Below, piece after piece: positions 16,526 through 24,748 of a stretch of 32,833 nucleotides of DNA (position 1 is the stretch's first letter; every line of letters begins with the position of its first letter). The DNA lies in contig DATGMD010000052.1 of the NCBI GenBank assembly GCA_035293805.1, positions 1 to 32,833 on the forward strand, given 5' to 3'. Position numbers and translations under genes: made by a program. Source of the DNA: JAJPHF01 sp035293805. GTDB lineage: Bacteria; Chloroflexota; UBA6077; JAJPHF01. The notes below the pieces were generated by a model. The model was not told the DNA's origin and made no database searches. It was given only the letters and a program-made list of their open reading frames with translations.

Positions 16526-19312
16526 TTACCGCGCCGTGAGCCCGCGCGCCCGCAGCCAGCGGACGTAGCCGCGCAGCTCCTGCTCCAGCCGCCGCGGACC
16601 TCCCAGCCGCAAGAAATACCACGCGCGCAGCGGCAAGCGCCACCAGGGGGTTGGGCGTACGACGTAGCTGATCACGGACACGCCGCCCGCGGCTTGCTGT
16701 CGCCGCCACGGCCAGCCACGGCGGGCGGGCGCAGGTGCTACTGCGGCCTCGGGAGGCGAGGCGGCCGTGGGCGCCCGGTCCGGGGCGCGCCGCGGTGCGC
16801 GGCAGTAGGCGGCGAGCGGTGCCACGGCGCGGTCCCAGGTCAGCGTGGCCGCCACGCGGGCGAAGCGCGGCGCCAGCGCGGCACGCAGCGCGGGCTGGTC
16901 GAGCAGCTCCAGCAGCGCGGCGGCGGCGGCTGCCTCGTCGCCGGGCGGTACGACGCGGCCCAGCCCCTCGCGCTCCACCAGGTCGGCCAGGGCGTCGCCG
17001 CGCGTACAGACGAGCGGTAGCCTCGCCCAGAAGCAGTCGAGCAGGCGGCTACGGAAGGCGTAGCGCGTCTCCACGCTGTCGGGGTGCAGGCTCACCCCCA
17101 GGTCGGCCTCCAACAGGTAGGCGGCGCGCTCGGCGTAGGGCACCCAGTCGCGGAAGAAGACGTGGCGCTCGGCCAGGCCCAGCGCCGCCGCTAGCTCGCG
17201 GGTGCGCCCCGGCATCGCCATCGGCGGCAACGCGGCGTTCGGGTGGCGCGTGCCCAGGAACACCAGCCGCGCGTCGGGCCGCTCGACCGCCACGCGCGCC
17301 ATCGCCCGCACCAGCGTCAATGGGTCGAACCAGTCCCACAGCCCGCCGCCCCACAGGATCACCTGGTCCGCGGCCGCGATGCCTGGCTCGACGCCCTTCA
17401 GGGCCGGGCCGTGCGCGCGCGGCGGCTCGGGCGGCAAACCGTAGGGCACCACGTCGATGAGCGCGCGCAGCGTCGGGTCGGCGTCATAGGTGGCAGGGTT
17501 CAGGCGATTGTTCGCGGCCAGCATGCCCAGCCAGTAGTCGCGCTGGCGCTCGCTGGCGCAGAGGAAGAAGTCGCCCGCCTGTAGCTGGTCGTTCAGCACG
17601 CCCAGGTGCTCGCCGTGGATCGCCTCGCGGAACGGCCGGCGATCGCGGGCGAAGAAGGCCAGGTTCTCCAGGATGAAGGGGTCGTACAGGTCGACCACGA
17701 GCCGCTTGCCGAGCGCGCGCAGCGCCGGCGCCTTCTGCAGCAAGAAGCCCTGCACCAGCACCACGCTCGCCTGGCGGGCCAGCGGTACCAGTCGTTCCGG
17801 GCGCTCCTCGTAGCTGACCACGCGGAAGCCCTCGCCGGCCGGCGGGTCGGCGTTCGGCGTGGCGAGCAGTACTGGCAGGCCCGCCCGGGCCAGCGCCCGC
17901 GCCATCTCCCACGCGCGCACGCCTGGCCCGGCCATCGCCGCCCCGACCGGATCGCCGCACACCAGCAGCACCGGCGCCGCAGTCGTCGGCGGGCTAGCAG
18001 CCAGGGCCGGGGCCCCCTCACCCCCCGCCCTCTCCCAGGGGGAGAGGGGGCTGGACGCACTCCCCTGTCCCCCTGGGAGAGAACTCACATTACTCCCCTC
18101 TCCCCTCGGGAGGGAATTCGCATTACTCCCCTCTCCCCCTGGGAGAGGGGTGGGGGGTGAGGGGGCGCGGATCGGCGCCACCTCGTCTAGCGTCGGCGCG
18201 GGGTCTGCCGCGAACAGCCGATCCAGTCCGAACGTCCGCGCGACGCGCTCCTGCGTCTCCAGGTAGCGGGGATCGACGTGGTTGGGCATGAACGGCTCGC
18301 CGAACAACGGCAGGATCGCGGCGTCCGGGCGGCGGCGCGCGCGCTGCACGGCCGCCCGTCGCGCCCACACGTCGTCCAGCTTCAGCCCCACCTCGCCGAG
18401 CGCCAGGAAATAGCTGAGCGCCAGGCGTGGCACCGTCTCCGTCGGGCTGCCCCCGTCGCGGCCCAGCACGTAGGGCGCCGTCTCGATGCGGCCGCTCATC
18501 AGGCCGCGCTGGGCCGCGAGCAAGAGCGCCGCGGGCAGCACGCGCTCCAGCGTGGCGTCGTCGTAGTTTTTGAGAATCGTGTACAGGGCGTTGCGCTCGT
18601 AGAGCACGCGGAGCTGATGGGCCGGCAGCCGCGAGGCGGTGGCGTGGCCGCGGTGATAGGCGACGGCGCGCGGGGCCAGCGCGACGGCGTGGCCGCGCAG
18701 CCAGAGGCGCCAGCCGAGATCGACGTCCTCGAAGAAGGCGAAATACGCCTCGTCGAAGCCGCCGACCGCCAGGAAGGCGTCGCGGCGCACGGCCATGGCG
18801 CCGCCGCAGGCGAACAGCGTGGGCCGCAGCGTCAAGTCGGCCGCGGCGCCGGCCGGCGCGCCGTACAGGTGCTGGAAGGCGTGGCCGTAGAAGTTCAGCA
18901 GCCCGCCCGCGAAGTCCACCCGGTCGCCGGTCCAGTCGAGCATCTTCGCGCCGGTGGCGGCCAGCCCCGGCCGCTCCAGCAACGGGCCGACCAGCTCCCG
19001 CGCCCACGCCGGATCGATGCGCGCGTCGTTGTTCAGCAGCGCGACGTAGGGCGCCGTCGTGGTGGCCACGCCCTGGTTGCAGGCCGCGGCGAACCCCAGG
19101 TTCTCGCGGTTCCGCAGCACCCGCACGCGGGGAAAGCGCCGCCGCACGAGCGCGAGCGAATCGTCGCTCGACGCGTTGTCCACGAGCCACAGCTCGAGGC
19201 GGTCGGCGGGGTAGTCCAACGCCTCCAGCGAGCCGAAGCACGCTTCGAGGTGCGCGGCGCCGTTATAGTTCGGCACCACGACCGCCAGCCGCGGCCAGCC
19301 GCCGTCGCTCAT
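16526..19312 (-). CDS. double glycosyltransferase: GT2 domain fused to GT4-like domain
   Basis: A 928-residue cytoplasmic protein. Residues about 8-300 are a GT2 (GT-A fold) enzyme: VVVPNYNGAAHLEACFGSL, ENLGFAAACNQG, LLNNDARIDP and FFEDVDLGWRLWLRG, the rhamnosyltransferase-like arrangement. Residues about 450-840 are a GT4-like (GT-B) enzyme, with ILWGGGLWDWFDPLTLVRAM, LVFLGTRHPN and a C-terminal nucleotide-sugar region. Between them lies a linker of about 50 residues made of SPLPGGEG-type repeats (386-437). The two domains probably add successive sugars to a lipid-linked or surface glycan. It is 57 bp after the methyltransferase and 15 bp before the MFS gene. Confidence 0.9.
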   Translation of the reverse strand: MSDGGWPRLAVVVPNYNGAAHLEACFGSLEALDYPADRLELWLVDNASSDDSLALVRRRFPRVRVLRNRENLGFAAACNQGVATTTAPYVALLNNDARIDPAWARELVGPLLERPGLAATGAKMLDWTGDRVDFAGGLLNFYGHAFQHLYGAPAGAAADLTLRPTLFACGGAMAVRRDAFLAVGGFDEAYFAFFEDVDLGWRLWLRGHAVALAPRAVAYHRGHATASRLPAHQLRVLYERNALYTILKNYDDATLERVLPAALLLAAQRGLMSGRIETAPYVLGRDGGSPTETVPRLALSYFLALGEVGLKLDDVWARRAAVQRARRRPDAAILPLFGEPFMPNHVDPRYLETQERVARTFGLDRLFAADPAPTLDEVAPIRAPSPPTPLPGGEGSNANSLPRGEGSNVSSLPGGQGSASSPLSPWERAGGEGAPALAASPPTTAAPVLLVCGDPVGAAMAGPGVRAWEMARALARAGLPVLLATPNADPPAGEGFRVVSYEERPERLVPLARQASVVLVQGFLLQKAPALRALGKRLVVDLYDPFILENLAFFARDRRPFREAIHGEHLGVLNDQLQAGDFFLCASERQRDYWLGMLAANNRLNPATYDADPTLRALIDVVPYGLPPEPPRAHGPALKGVEPGIAAADQVILWGGGLWDWFDPLTLVRAMARVAVERPDARLVFLGTRHPNAALPPMAMPGRTRELAAALGLAERHVFFRDWVPYAERAAYLLEADLGVSLHPDSVETRYAFRSRLLDCFWARLPLVCTRGDALADLVEREGLGRVVPPGDEAAAAAALLELLDQPALRAALAPRFARVAATLTWDRAVAPLAAYCRAPRRAPDRAPTAASPPEAAVAPAPARRGWPWRRQQAAGGVSVISYVVRPTPWWRLPLRAWYFLRLGGPRRLEQELRGYVRWLRARGLTAR
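18008..18168. repeat. tandem palindromic repeats encoding the glycosyltransferase linker
   Basis: About five copies of a C-rich/G-rich palindrome (CTCTCCC-N-GGGAGAG type) separated by ACTCCC/CGCATTA spacers. They keep the reading frame and encode Ser-Pro-Leu-Pro-Gly-Gly-Glu-Gly units between the two enzyme domains. The pattern is the widespread intergenic 'CCCTCTCCC' repeat, here used as protein-coding linker. Confidence 0.85.
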
Positions 19313-19369
19313 CGTCTGTCTAGCTCCGACAGCGGAATTCGGGGGGCAGGCACGGGCACGCCCACCGGT

Positions 19370-20392
19370 TTACCGATCATCGCGGCCGAGCAGGTGGCGG
19401 GTGGCGTTCATGAGCCGCATCACGCGGCCGCGGCGGATGGCGGCCAGGTGCGCCCGCAGCGTCTCCACCTCGCGGGTGAGCGCGGCGATCTGGCGCTCCT
19501 GGTGCGCCAGGCGCTCCTCTAGCGCGGCCGGGCCGCGGTTGCCGCGCTCCAGCGCGAGCACGCTTAGCACGAGCTGCAGCTCCTGCCGCGCCACTAGCTC
19601 GGCCGCCGGGTCCGGCGGGCGCGGCACGAGCTGCTCCCGCGCCGCTTGCAGCACGGCCGTCTCGCCCTCCTTGCTCGCGAGTATCCCCCAACGATAGGCC
19701 GGAAGCTGCCGGTCGGCGTCCGGCTCCCGGGCGTTGTACCAGCGGTCGAGCGCCGCATGCACGCTGGCCTCGGGGTCGAGGCTCAGCAGGTGGTGCTTCA
19801 GCAGCATCAGCGGCAGCCAGTGGTACAGGTAGCCGCTCGGGAAGGCGTGGCACGCCATCCCGCTCGCCGCGAGCGCCGCAACTGTCGCGTCTAGATCGGG
19901 CAGGCCGTGGTCGCGGTGCTCACGGAGCTGCTGGTGCTCGGCGTGCAGCGCCAGCTTCACGTACTCGAAGAGCAGCGCCTCGGCGCGCTCCGTCTCGGCG
20001 CTGGCGAACGGCGCGAGCAGCAGCACGTAGCGCCGCGCCACGCGCCCTAGCTCGCTCAGGTAGCGCGGGCGGGCGGCGGCCGGCACGTGCTCTAGGCTGT
20101 CGAGCGACAGCACGAGGTCGAAGCTCGCGTCCTGAAACGGCAGCGCCAGCCCCGAGCCGCGCAGGTAGGCCGCGGCCGGCTCGCTGCCCGCCTCGACTAT
20201 GGCCGGGTCCACGACGACGACCCAGTCGGCCGGCAGGAAGCGAGCGCTCAGCCCAGGAAAGCCCCCCACGTCGAGCACGGCGAGCCGCACAGGGCCTTCC
20301 CGCACGCGGATCAGCTCGGCCACCGCCCGGGCGTCACGGTGGCGGCCGTACTGATCGAAGGGGAGCGAGCCAAGCGCCACGCCGTTTGCCAT
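19370..20392 (-). CDS. SAM-dependent methyltransferase with C-terminal coiled coil
   Basis: A 340-residue class I methyltransferase. The SAM-binding motif is LAVLDVGGFPG (38-47), followed by an acidic strand end VVVVDP (58-63), GLALPFQDASFDLVLSLDSLEHV (81-103) and a long alpha-helical C-terminus from about 265 to 330 with heptad-like pattern (LEERLAHQERQIAALTREVE), ending RHLLGRDDR. Such coiled-coil methyltransferases next to Wzt/Wzm genes often cap or measure polysaccharide chains (WbdD-like role), which is inference here. The ATG at 20392 overlaps the ABC gene's TGA (TGATG). The frame runs further upstream inside the ABC gene but that part is a shadow. Confidence 0.85.
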   Translation of the reverse strand: MANGVALGSLPFDQYGRHRDARAVAELIRVREGPVRLAVLDVGGFPGLSARFLPADWVVVVDPAIVEAGSEPAAAYLRGSGLALPFQDASFDLVLSLDSLEHVPAAARPRYLSELGRVARRYVLLLAPFASAETERAEALLFEYVKLALHAEHQQLREHRDHGLPDLDATVAALAASGMACHAFPSGYLYHWLPLMLLKHHLLSLDPEASVHAALDRWYNAREPDADRQLPAYRWGILASKEGETAVLQAAREQLVPRPPDPAAELVARQELQLVLSVLALERGNRGPAALEERLAHQERQIAALTREVETLRAHLAAIRRGRVMRLMNATRHLLGRDDR

Positions 20393-21771
20393 CAGCGGTT
20401 CGCGGTCAGCTCGTGGCCCGGGCCGACCGGTTCGCCGAGCGGGGCGGGGCGGCTGAGGCGCGCGGGGGGAGCGAGCGCGCCCCGCGGGGCGGCCACGACG
20501 GCCGGCGGCTCCTGACCGACCGCCACCGGCTGGCTGCCCGCGACCATCTCCCACGCGCCGGCCAGGTCGATCAACCCGTACCGCTCCACGCCGTCGGGAC
20601 TAACGACCCGAAAGGGGTAGCACTGGTGGTGGTGGTCGAAGGGGTGCAGCTCTTGCTCATCGTAGACCGCCGCCGACAGCGTATAGGCACCCGCCAGCAG
20701 CGGCAGCGCCTCGATACGGTAGCGCAGCTCGCCCTCCCCCTCGACCTGCTCGATCGGCTGCCCATCGACGCGGGTGTTCGGGCCGCCGACTTGCAGCCCG
20801 CCGGCGTAGATGGCCACGCCGAACACCGGCCGGCGCACCCGCCGTCGGGCGTGGTAGCGCAGCCGCACGACCAGTGGCTCCCCCGTCGCGAACCGCGTGG
20901 CCGGCCGCCCCGCGCCGTCCAGCAGCTCGACCCCCACCAGCTCGATCTCGCCGCTGCCCCACCGCCGGCCGGTGGGGGCCAGGGGCTGGGGGCTGGGGAC
21001 TGGGGAGTGAGCCCTAGCCCCCATTTCCCTCCCGCCCCCCCCGAGCAGATGGCGGCGGTACTCCTCGATGACCGGCCCCGGCGCGCCCAGCGCCCGCACC
21101 TGCCCGTCGTCGAGCCAGAGGACGCGCGTGCAGAACTGGGCGACCGCGGTCAGGTCGTGGCTGACCAGCAGGATCGTGCGGCCCGCGGCGTGCAGCGCGC
21201 GGATGCGGTCCAGGCAGCGCTCCTGAAACTGGAGGTCGCCCACGGCGAGCACCTCGTCGAGCAACAGCACGTCCGGCTCGACGTGGACCGCGACCGCGAA
21301 GCCGAGGCGCGCCTGCATGCCCGACGAGTAGCGCTTCACCGGCGTGTCCACGAAGCGCTCCAGGCCGGCGAACTCCACGATGTCGGCGAAGCGCTCGTCC
21401 ACGCGGCGTCGCGGAATGCCGAGGATCGAGGCGTTCAGGTAGACGTTGTCGCGGCCGCTCAGCTCGGGGTGGAAGCCCGCGCCCAGCTCCAGCAGCGCGG
21501 CGACGCGGCCCCGCACGTCCACGCGGCCGTGGGTCGGGGCGAGCAGCCGCGTGGCGAGCTTGAGCAGCGTGCTCTTGCCGGAGCCGTTGGCGCCGATCAC
21601 TCCCAGCGCCTCGCCGGGCGTCACGGCGAAGCTGACGTCGCGCAGCGCCCAGAACTCCTCGCGCCAGCCGCGCCGCCGGAAGGCGTGTAACAGCGCATCT
21701 TGCAGCGAGCGCGCGCGCTCATGGTGGATGGTGAAGCGCTTGGCGACACCCTCGAAGCGGATGGCCGGCAT
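20392..21771 (-). CDS. Wzt-type polysaccharide-export ABC ATPase with C-terminal glycan-binding domain
   Basis: A 459-residue protein. Residues 1-245 are an ABC ATPase: Walker A GANGSGKST, a signature YSSGMQARLGFA, Walker B DVLLLDEVLAVGD and the H-loop SHDL. After a linker comes a beta-rich domain of about 150 residues (from GEIELVGVELLDGAG to PFRVVSPDGVERYG) like the Wzt C-terminal domain that recognises the chain terminus of O-antigen. It should energise export of a lipid-linked glycan. The partner permease (Wzm) is not in this window. The linker at about 20970-21035 carries heptamer repeats. It lies 22 bp after the DUF5667 gene, with no clear ribosome site. Confidence 0.93.
   Translation of the reverse strand: MPAIRFEGVAKRFTIHHERARSLQDALLHAFRRRGWREEFWALRDVSFAVTPGEALGVIGANGSGKSTLLKLATRLLAPTHGRVDVRGRVAALLELGAGFHPELSGRDNVYLNASILGIPRRRVDERFADIVEFAGLERFVDTPVKRYSSGMQARLGFAVAVHVEPDVLLLDEVLAVGDLQFQERCLDRIRALHAAGRTILLVSHDLTAVAQFCTRVLWLDDGQVRALGAPGPVIEEYRRHLLGGGGREMGARAHSPVPSPQPLAPTGRRWGSGEIELVGVELLDGAGRPATRFATGEPLVVRLRYHARRRVRRPVFGVAIYAGGLQVGGPNTRVDGQPIEQVEGEGELRYRIEALPLLAGAYTLSAAVYDEQELHPFDHHHQCYPFRVVSPDGVERYGLIDLAGAWEMVAGSQPVAVGQEPPAVVAAPRGALAPPARLSRPAPLGEPVGPGHELTANR
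20978..21030. repeat. CTGGGGR heptamers within the ABC ATPase linker
   Basis: Read on the plus strand, CTGGGGG, CTGGGGA and CTGGGGA follow each other (GGGGCTGG...), then GTGAGCCCTAGCCCCC completes a foldback. It encodes SPVPSPQPLAP between the ATPase and the glycan-binding domain, another example of repeat DNA tolerated in a protein linker. Confidence 0.75.
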
Positions 21772-21793
21772 GCGGGTTGGAGCGCCCGCCGCG

Positions 21794-23653
21794 CTACGGC
21801 GCGGTGCGCGTGGGCGTCGCGGCGGGCGGCAAGAGCTGGAAGATCGGGGTCGGCGACGCCGCCGGCGTGGCCTGCGCGGGTGGCGCGTCGAAGCTCGGCG
21901 CGCGCTGCGTGCTGGCCGGCGCTGTCGGGCCCGCGCCGCCCGCCGTGCCCGAGCTGCCAGTGGTCGAGGCGGGGCCAGCCGCGGTGCTCGGGCTCGCGGC
22001 GCCGGTCGTCACCGCGCCCGGCGCGCTCGCGGGGCCCGCGCTCCGGCCGCCGCTACCGGTCGGCGCGCTCACGCTCGGGCTACCGCCCGTGGCCGCGCCG
22101 CTCGCCGTGCCGAGGCTTGGCGCCGCGGGGGCGCCGACGGTGGTGCTGCTCGGGCCAGCGCTCGGGCTGCTGCCTGTGACCGCGCCGGTGCCGCTTGCAG
22201 CGCTGTCGGGGCTGCCGGTCGTGACGGCACCCGCGCTGCCGGTCGCGCCAGCGCTCGTGCCGCCGGTGGTCGCGGCCGGCGCGTGCTGCGGCGTGGTGCT
22301 ACCGGCGCTCGGCAGGATGGCGGGGGCCGCGCCCGCGCCGCCAGGAATCGTGACGCGCCGCGGCTCGGCGGCCGGCGCGCCGCTCGTCGTGCTCTGCGGC
22401 ACCTGCGAGCGGCCGGGCAGCGCCACGCTGGCCGGACCGACCACGCCGAACGTCGGTGCCGCGGCCGGCACGATGCGCTCGGGCGGCGCTGGCTCGGCGA
22501 CGGCCGGCGGCGCGACGGCGGCCGGCTCGGGGGCAGCCTCGACGGGTGCCGCGACCGCGGCCGGGACGGGGGCCGGCGCGGCGGCCGTCGCCCCGGTGGC
22601 CACGCTATCGGGCCGCGACACCTCGACCGCGCGAGCGACGGCCGGGCGCGCCGGCTCGGGCACGCGCTGCACGATGGCGCCCAGCATCTGCTCGTTCGCC
22701 TCCAGCCGCGTGATCACGCGGCCGACCTGCTCGGGGGCCGGCGCCTGGCCCTGCGTGTTGTTCAGCTCGGAGCGCACGGCGTCGACCTCGCGCACGTAGT
22801 CGGTGGCCAGCGACGCCACCACGTCGGCGCGGTCGCGCTCGACCATCTCGCGCGTTTCCTTCATGCGCTCCTGGGCGCGCTGCATACGAATCTCGAGGCG
22901 GGCCTGCGGCGGCGCCACGGCCAGCTGGGCATCCTCGACCAGCCGCTTCACCGGATACAGCGGCTCGTCGGGCAGGCTCGTCGCCGTCGAGGTCGCCAGG
23001 CTCCCGGCCAGCAGCAGCGCCAGGCCCGCGCCGCCGACGCCGGCGGCCAGGCGCGACAGCGTGCGCACGAGATGCTTGCGCGGCGTGCGCCCCGTGGCAG
23101 CGGGCCGCGTGGCGGGGTCCGCGTGCTCGCGGCGCGCGGCGGCCCAGAGCGGCAGGGACACCGGGGCGCTGGGCGCGGCGGTCGCGGCGGCCGGCGCGGC
23201 CGCGCGCCGCCAGAGCGGGTCTTGCCGCAGCCGGGCCGGGGCCTGTACGGGCGGCAGGCTTCGCAGCTCGACGGCCAGCGCCAGGAGTGGCTCGAGGTCG
23301 GGGTGCTGGGCCAGGATGGCGTCTACGCCCGGCTCGCCGCGCTCCCAGCGCTCCAGCGCCGTGGCGAGCGCCTCGGGCGCTTCCAGACGAGCAGCGGCAT
23401 ACGCCGGCAATGCCACGGGCGCCGATGGCTCGGCAGGCCGCGCGAGCCCGCGCCGCCAGAGCGGGTCGCGGCGCAGGCGCTCGGGCGCGCGCACGGCAGG
23501 CAGCGACCGCAGCTCCTCGGCCAGTCGGAGCAGCGGTTCGAGTTCAGCCCGCAGCTCGGGGCGCCGCGCTAGCAGCTCCTCCGCGCCACCCTGGCCGCTC
23601 TCCCAACGCTCCAAGCACTCGCTCAGAACGTCGTGCGGACCCTGCTGGGTCAC
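21794..23653 (-). CDS. DUF5667 transmembrane protein, probable anti-sigma partner of the ECF sigma factor
   Basis: A 619-residue protein. Residues 8-69 and 93-150 are two copies of one unit (LERWExG...LLxLAxELRSLPxVxAPxRLRxDPLWRR, 82-residue period). A basic stretch (RTPRKHLVRTLSR, 189-201) leads into one membrane segment (about 202-224). The DUF5667 hallmark PDEPLYPVKRLVEDAQLA (228-245) and a charged helical part follow (to about 350). The rest is a 270-residue Ala/Pro/Ser/Gly/Thr tail outside the cell. Cytoplasmic N-terminus plus external part fits signal transfer to the adjacent sigma factor (inference). The GTG start has AGGAGG six bases upstream. It is 124 bp downstream of the sigma gene. 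Confidence 0.85.
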   Translation of the reverse strand: MTQQGPHDVLSECLERWESGQGGAEELLARRPELRAELEPLLRLAEELRSLPAVRAPERLRRDPLWRRGLARPAEPSAPVALPAYAAARLEAPEALATALERWERGEPGVDAILAQHPDLEPLLALAVELRSLPPVQAPARLRQDPLWRRAAAPAAATAAPSAPVSLPLWAAARREHADPATRPAATGRTPRKHLVRTLSRLAAGVGGAGLALLLAGSLATSTATSLPDEPLYPVKRLVEDAQLAVAPPQARLEIRMQRAQERMKETREMVERDRADVVASLATDYVREVDAVRSELNNTQGQAPAPEQVGRVITRLEANEQMLGAIVQRVPEPARPAVARAVEVSRPDSVATGATAAAPAPVPAAVAAPVEAAPEPAAVAPPAVAEPAPPERIVPAAAPTFGVVGPASVALPGRSQVPQSTTSGAPAAEPRRVTIPGGAGAAPAILPSAGSTTPQHAPAATTGGTSAGATGSAGAVTTGSPDSAASGTGAVTGSSPSAGPSSTTVGAPAAPSLGTASGAATGGSPSVSAPTGSGGRSAGPASAPGAVTTGAASPSTAAGPASTTGSSGTAGGAGPTAPASTQRAPSFDAPPAQATPAASPTPIFQLLPPAATPTRTAP

Positions 23654-23777
23654 CGCTCGCCTCCTGCGTCGTCTGGGCCTGCCGGGCCGTATCCGCCGCG
23701 GCCGGCCCGCCCCTGCCTTGTGCCCGGTGCGTCTGCAGCAGCCGGCCCCGGCGCCCGCCCCCTAGCAGATTCCGTGC

Positions 23778-24395
23778 CTAGTCGCCGCTCATGGCCTCCA
23801 GGACGCGGCTCAGTCGTCGCGCCCCGCCGTGGCCATTCCGCCGCCGCTCCGGCGTGCGCCGCTCGTCCTGCTCCAGCAGCCGCCGCAGCGCTTGCAGCGC
23901 CCGATGTTGGATCACCCGCACCGTCGCCGCCGACTTGCCCAGGTGCAGCGCCACGTCGGCGTGCGGCATCTGCTCGATGAAGCGCAGCACGATGACTTCG
24001 CGCTGCTCGTCGGGAAGCTGCCGCACTGCCTCCTGCAGCGTGTGGATCATCTCGCTCTGGGCAAGCTCTTCCTCGGGATCGATCCCGTCGCCAATCGGGT
24101 CCAACAAGCTGGCGTTCGTCGGCTTCGTCGAGCGGTAGTGGTCGATGACCGTATTCCGCGCGAGCCGCAACAGCCAGTGCTGGAACGGCAGCTCCCGCCA
24201 CTGATAGCGGTTGATGGCCTCCCAGGCCTTCATGAAAATCTGCTGTGTGAGGTCCTCGGCGAGCTGCCCGTTCCCGACCTTGTAATAAACATAACGGTAA
24301 ATGGTGTCGAGATGGCTCTCGTACAGCGTCTGGAACGCTTCGCTATCGCCGTCCGAGACCCGTCGCGCCAGGTCGTCCAGTCCGCTCTCGACCAT
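23778..24395 (-). CDS. ECF-family RNA polymerase sigma factor
   Basis: A 205-residue sigma-70 protein of extracytoplasmic-function type. Region 2 spans about residues 23-90 (YESHLDTIYRYVYYKVGN, DLTQQIFMKAWEAI, WLLRLARNTVIDHYR). Region 4 spans about 118-170 (LQEAVRQLPDEQREVIVLRFIEQMPHADVALHLGKSAATVRVIQHRALQAL), a typical helix-turn-helix. The C-terminal 30 residues are basic (ERRRNGHGG). It heads the operon with a DUF5667 membrane protein, its presumed anti-sigma, and envelope-glycan genes. The TGTAAC-N16-CGTTTAATC element just upstream suggests autoregulation. Confidence 0.95.
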   Translation of the reverse strand: MVESGLDDLARRVSDGDSEAFQTLYESHLDTIYRYVYYKVGNGQLAEDLTQQIFMKAWEAINRYQWRELPFQHWLLRLARNTVIDHYRSTKPTNASLLDPIGDGIDPEEELAQSEMIHTLQEAVRQLPDEQREVIVLRFIEQMPHADVALHLGKSAATVRVIQHRALQALRRLLEQDERRTPERRRNGHGGARRLSRVLEAMSGD

Positions 24396-24425
24396 CCACC
24401 GTCCGCTTCTGCGGCGGCTCCACTA

Positions 24426-24456
24426 GATTAAACGAGCCACCGCCGGGAACGTTACA
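24426..24456 (-). promoter_or_regulatory. putative autoregulated ECF promoter of the sigma/glycan operon
   Basis: Reading the minus strand: TGTAAC, 16 bases, CGTTTAATC, ending 31 bp before the sigma ATG (24395). It has the same 31-bp layout as the element at 4841-4811. The -35 motif containing AAC is the type recognised by ECF sigma factors. Confidence 0.72.
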
Positions 24457-24464
24457 GCTTTGCC

Positions 24465-24493
24465 TTGTCAGTACCACAAGGCCGTCCTATCAT
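24465..24493 (+). promoter_or_regulatory. housekeeping promoter of the Trm112-like/subtilase genes
   Basis: TTGTCA (24465-24470), a 17-bp spacer and TATCAT (24488-24493): a good sigma-70 type match, 60 bp before the GTG at 24554 on the plus strand. It is divergent from the ECF promoter nine bases away. Confidence 0.7.
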
Positions 24494-24553
24494 ACCCTGG
24501 CTGGGGGCGCCGGGCAAACCTTCGGGGGCCGCCCGGACGCCTGGGAGGGGCTG

Positions 24554-24748
24554 GTGCTAGACGCGGAGCTACTGCGCATTCTTGCCTGTCCGGTGTGTAT
24601 CGCGCCGCTGCAGGAGGCCGACGGTCGGCTCGTCTGCGGCCAATGCGGGCGGCGCTACCCGATCCGCAACGGCATCCCGATCCTGCTCGTCGACGAGGCG
24701 GAGCTGCCCGCCGGCGGCCCCCCGGGGAGGGCCGCATCCGACGCCTGA
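24554..24748 (+). CDS. Trm112-like zinc-ribbon peptide
   Basis: A 64-residue protein of the Trm112/UPF0434 family. The N-terminal LLRILACPVC and the second pair CGQC (Cys12, Cys15 and two more about 18 residues later) form a zinc ribbon; RRYPIRNGIPILLVDEA is the family's characteristic C-terminal strand. The GTG start has GGGAGGGG three bases upstream. Its role in bacteria is uncertain; relatives act as small partners of methyltransferases. The subtilase frame begins inside or at the end of this gene, so translation of the two is probably coupled. Confidence 0.9.
   Translation: MLDAELLRILACPVCIAPLQEADGRLVCGQCGRRYPIRNGIPILLVDEAELPAGGPPGRAASDA

Noticed and set aside
15314..17020. 568-codon plus-strand frame across the MFS and glycosyltransferase genes
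   Set aside because: It crosses two real genes on the other strand and has shadow composition.
21446..23572. 708-codon open frame on the plus strand opposite the DUF5667 gene
   Set aside because: Arg/Ala/Gly-rich with no domain; arises from high GC opposite a low-complexity Ala/Pro/Ser tail.
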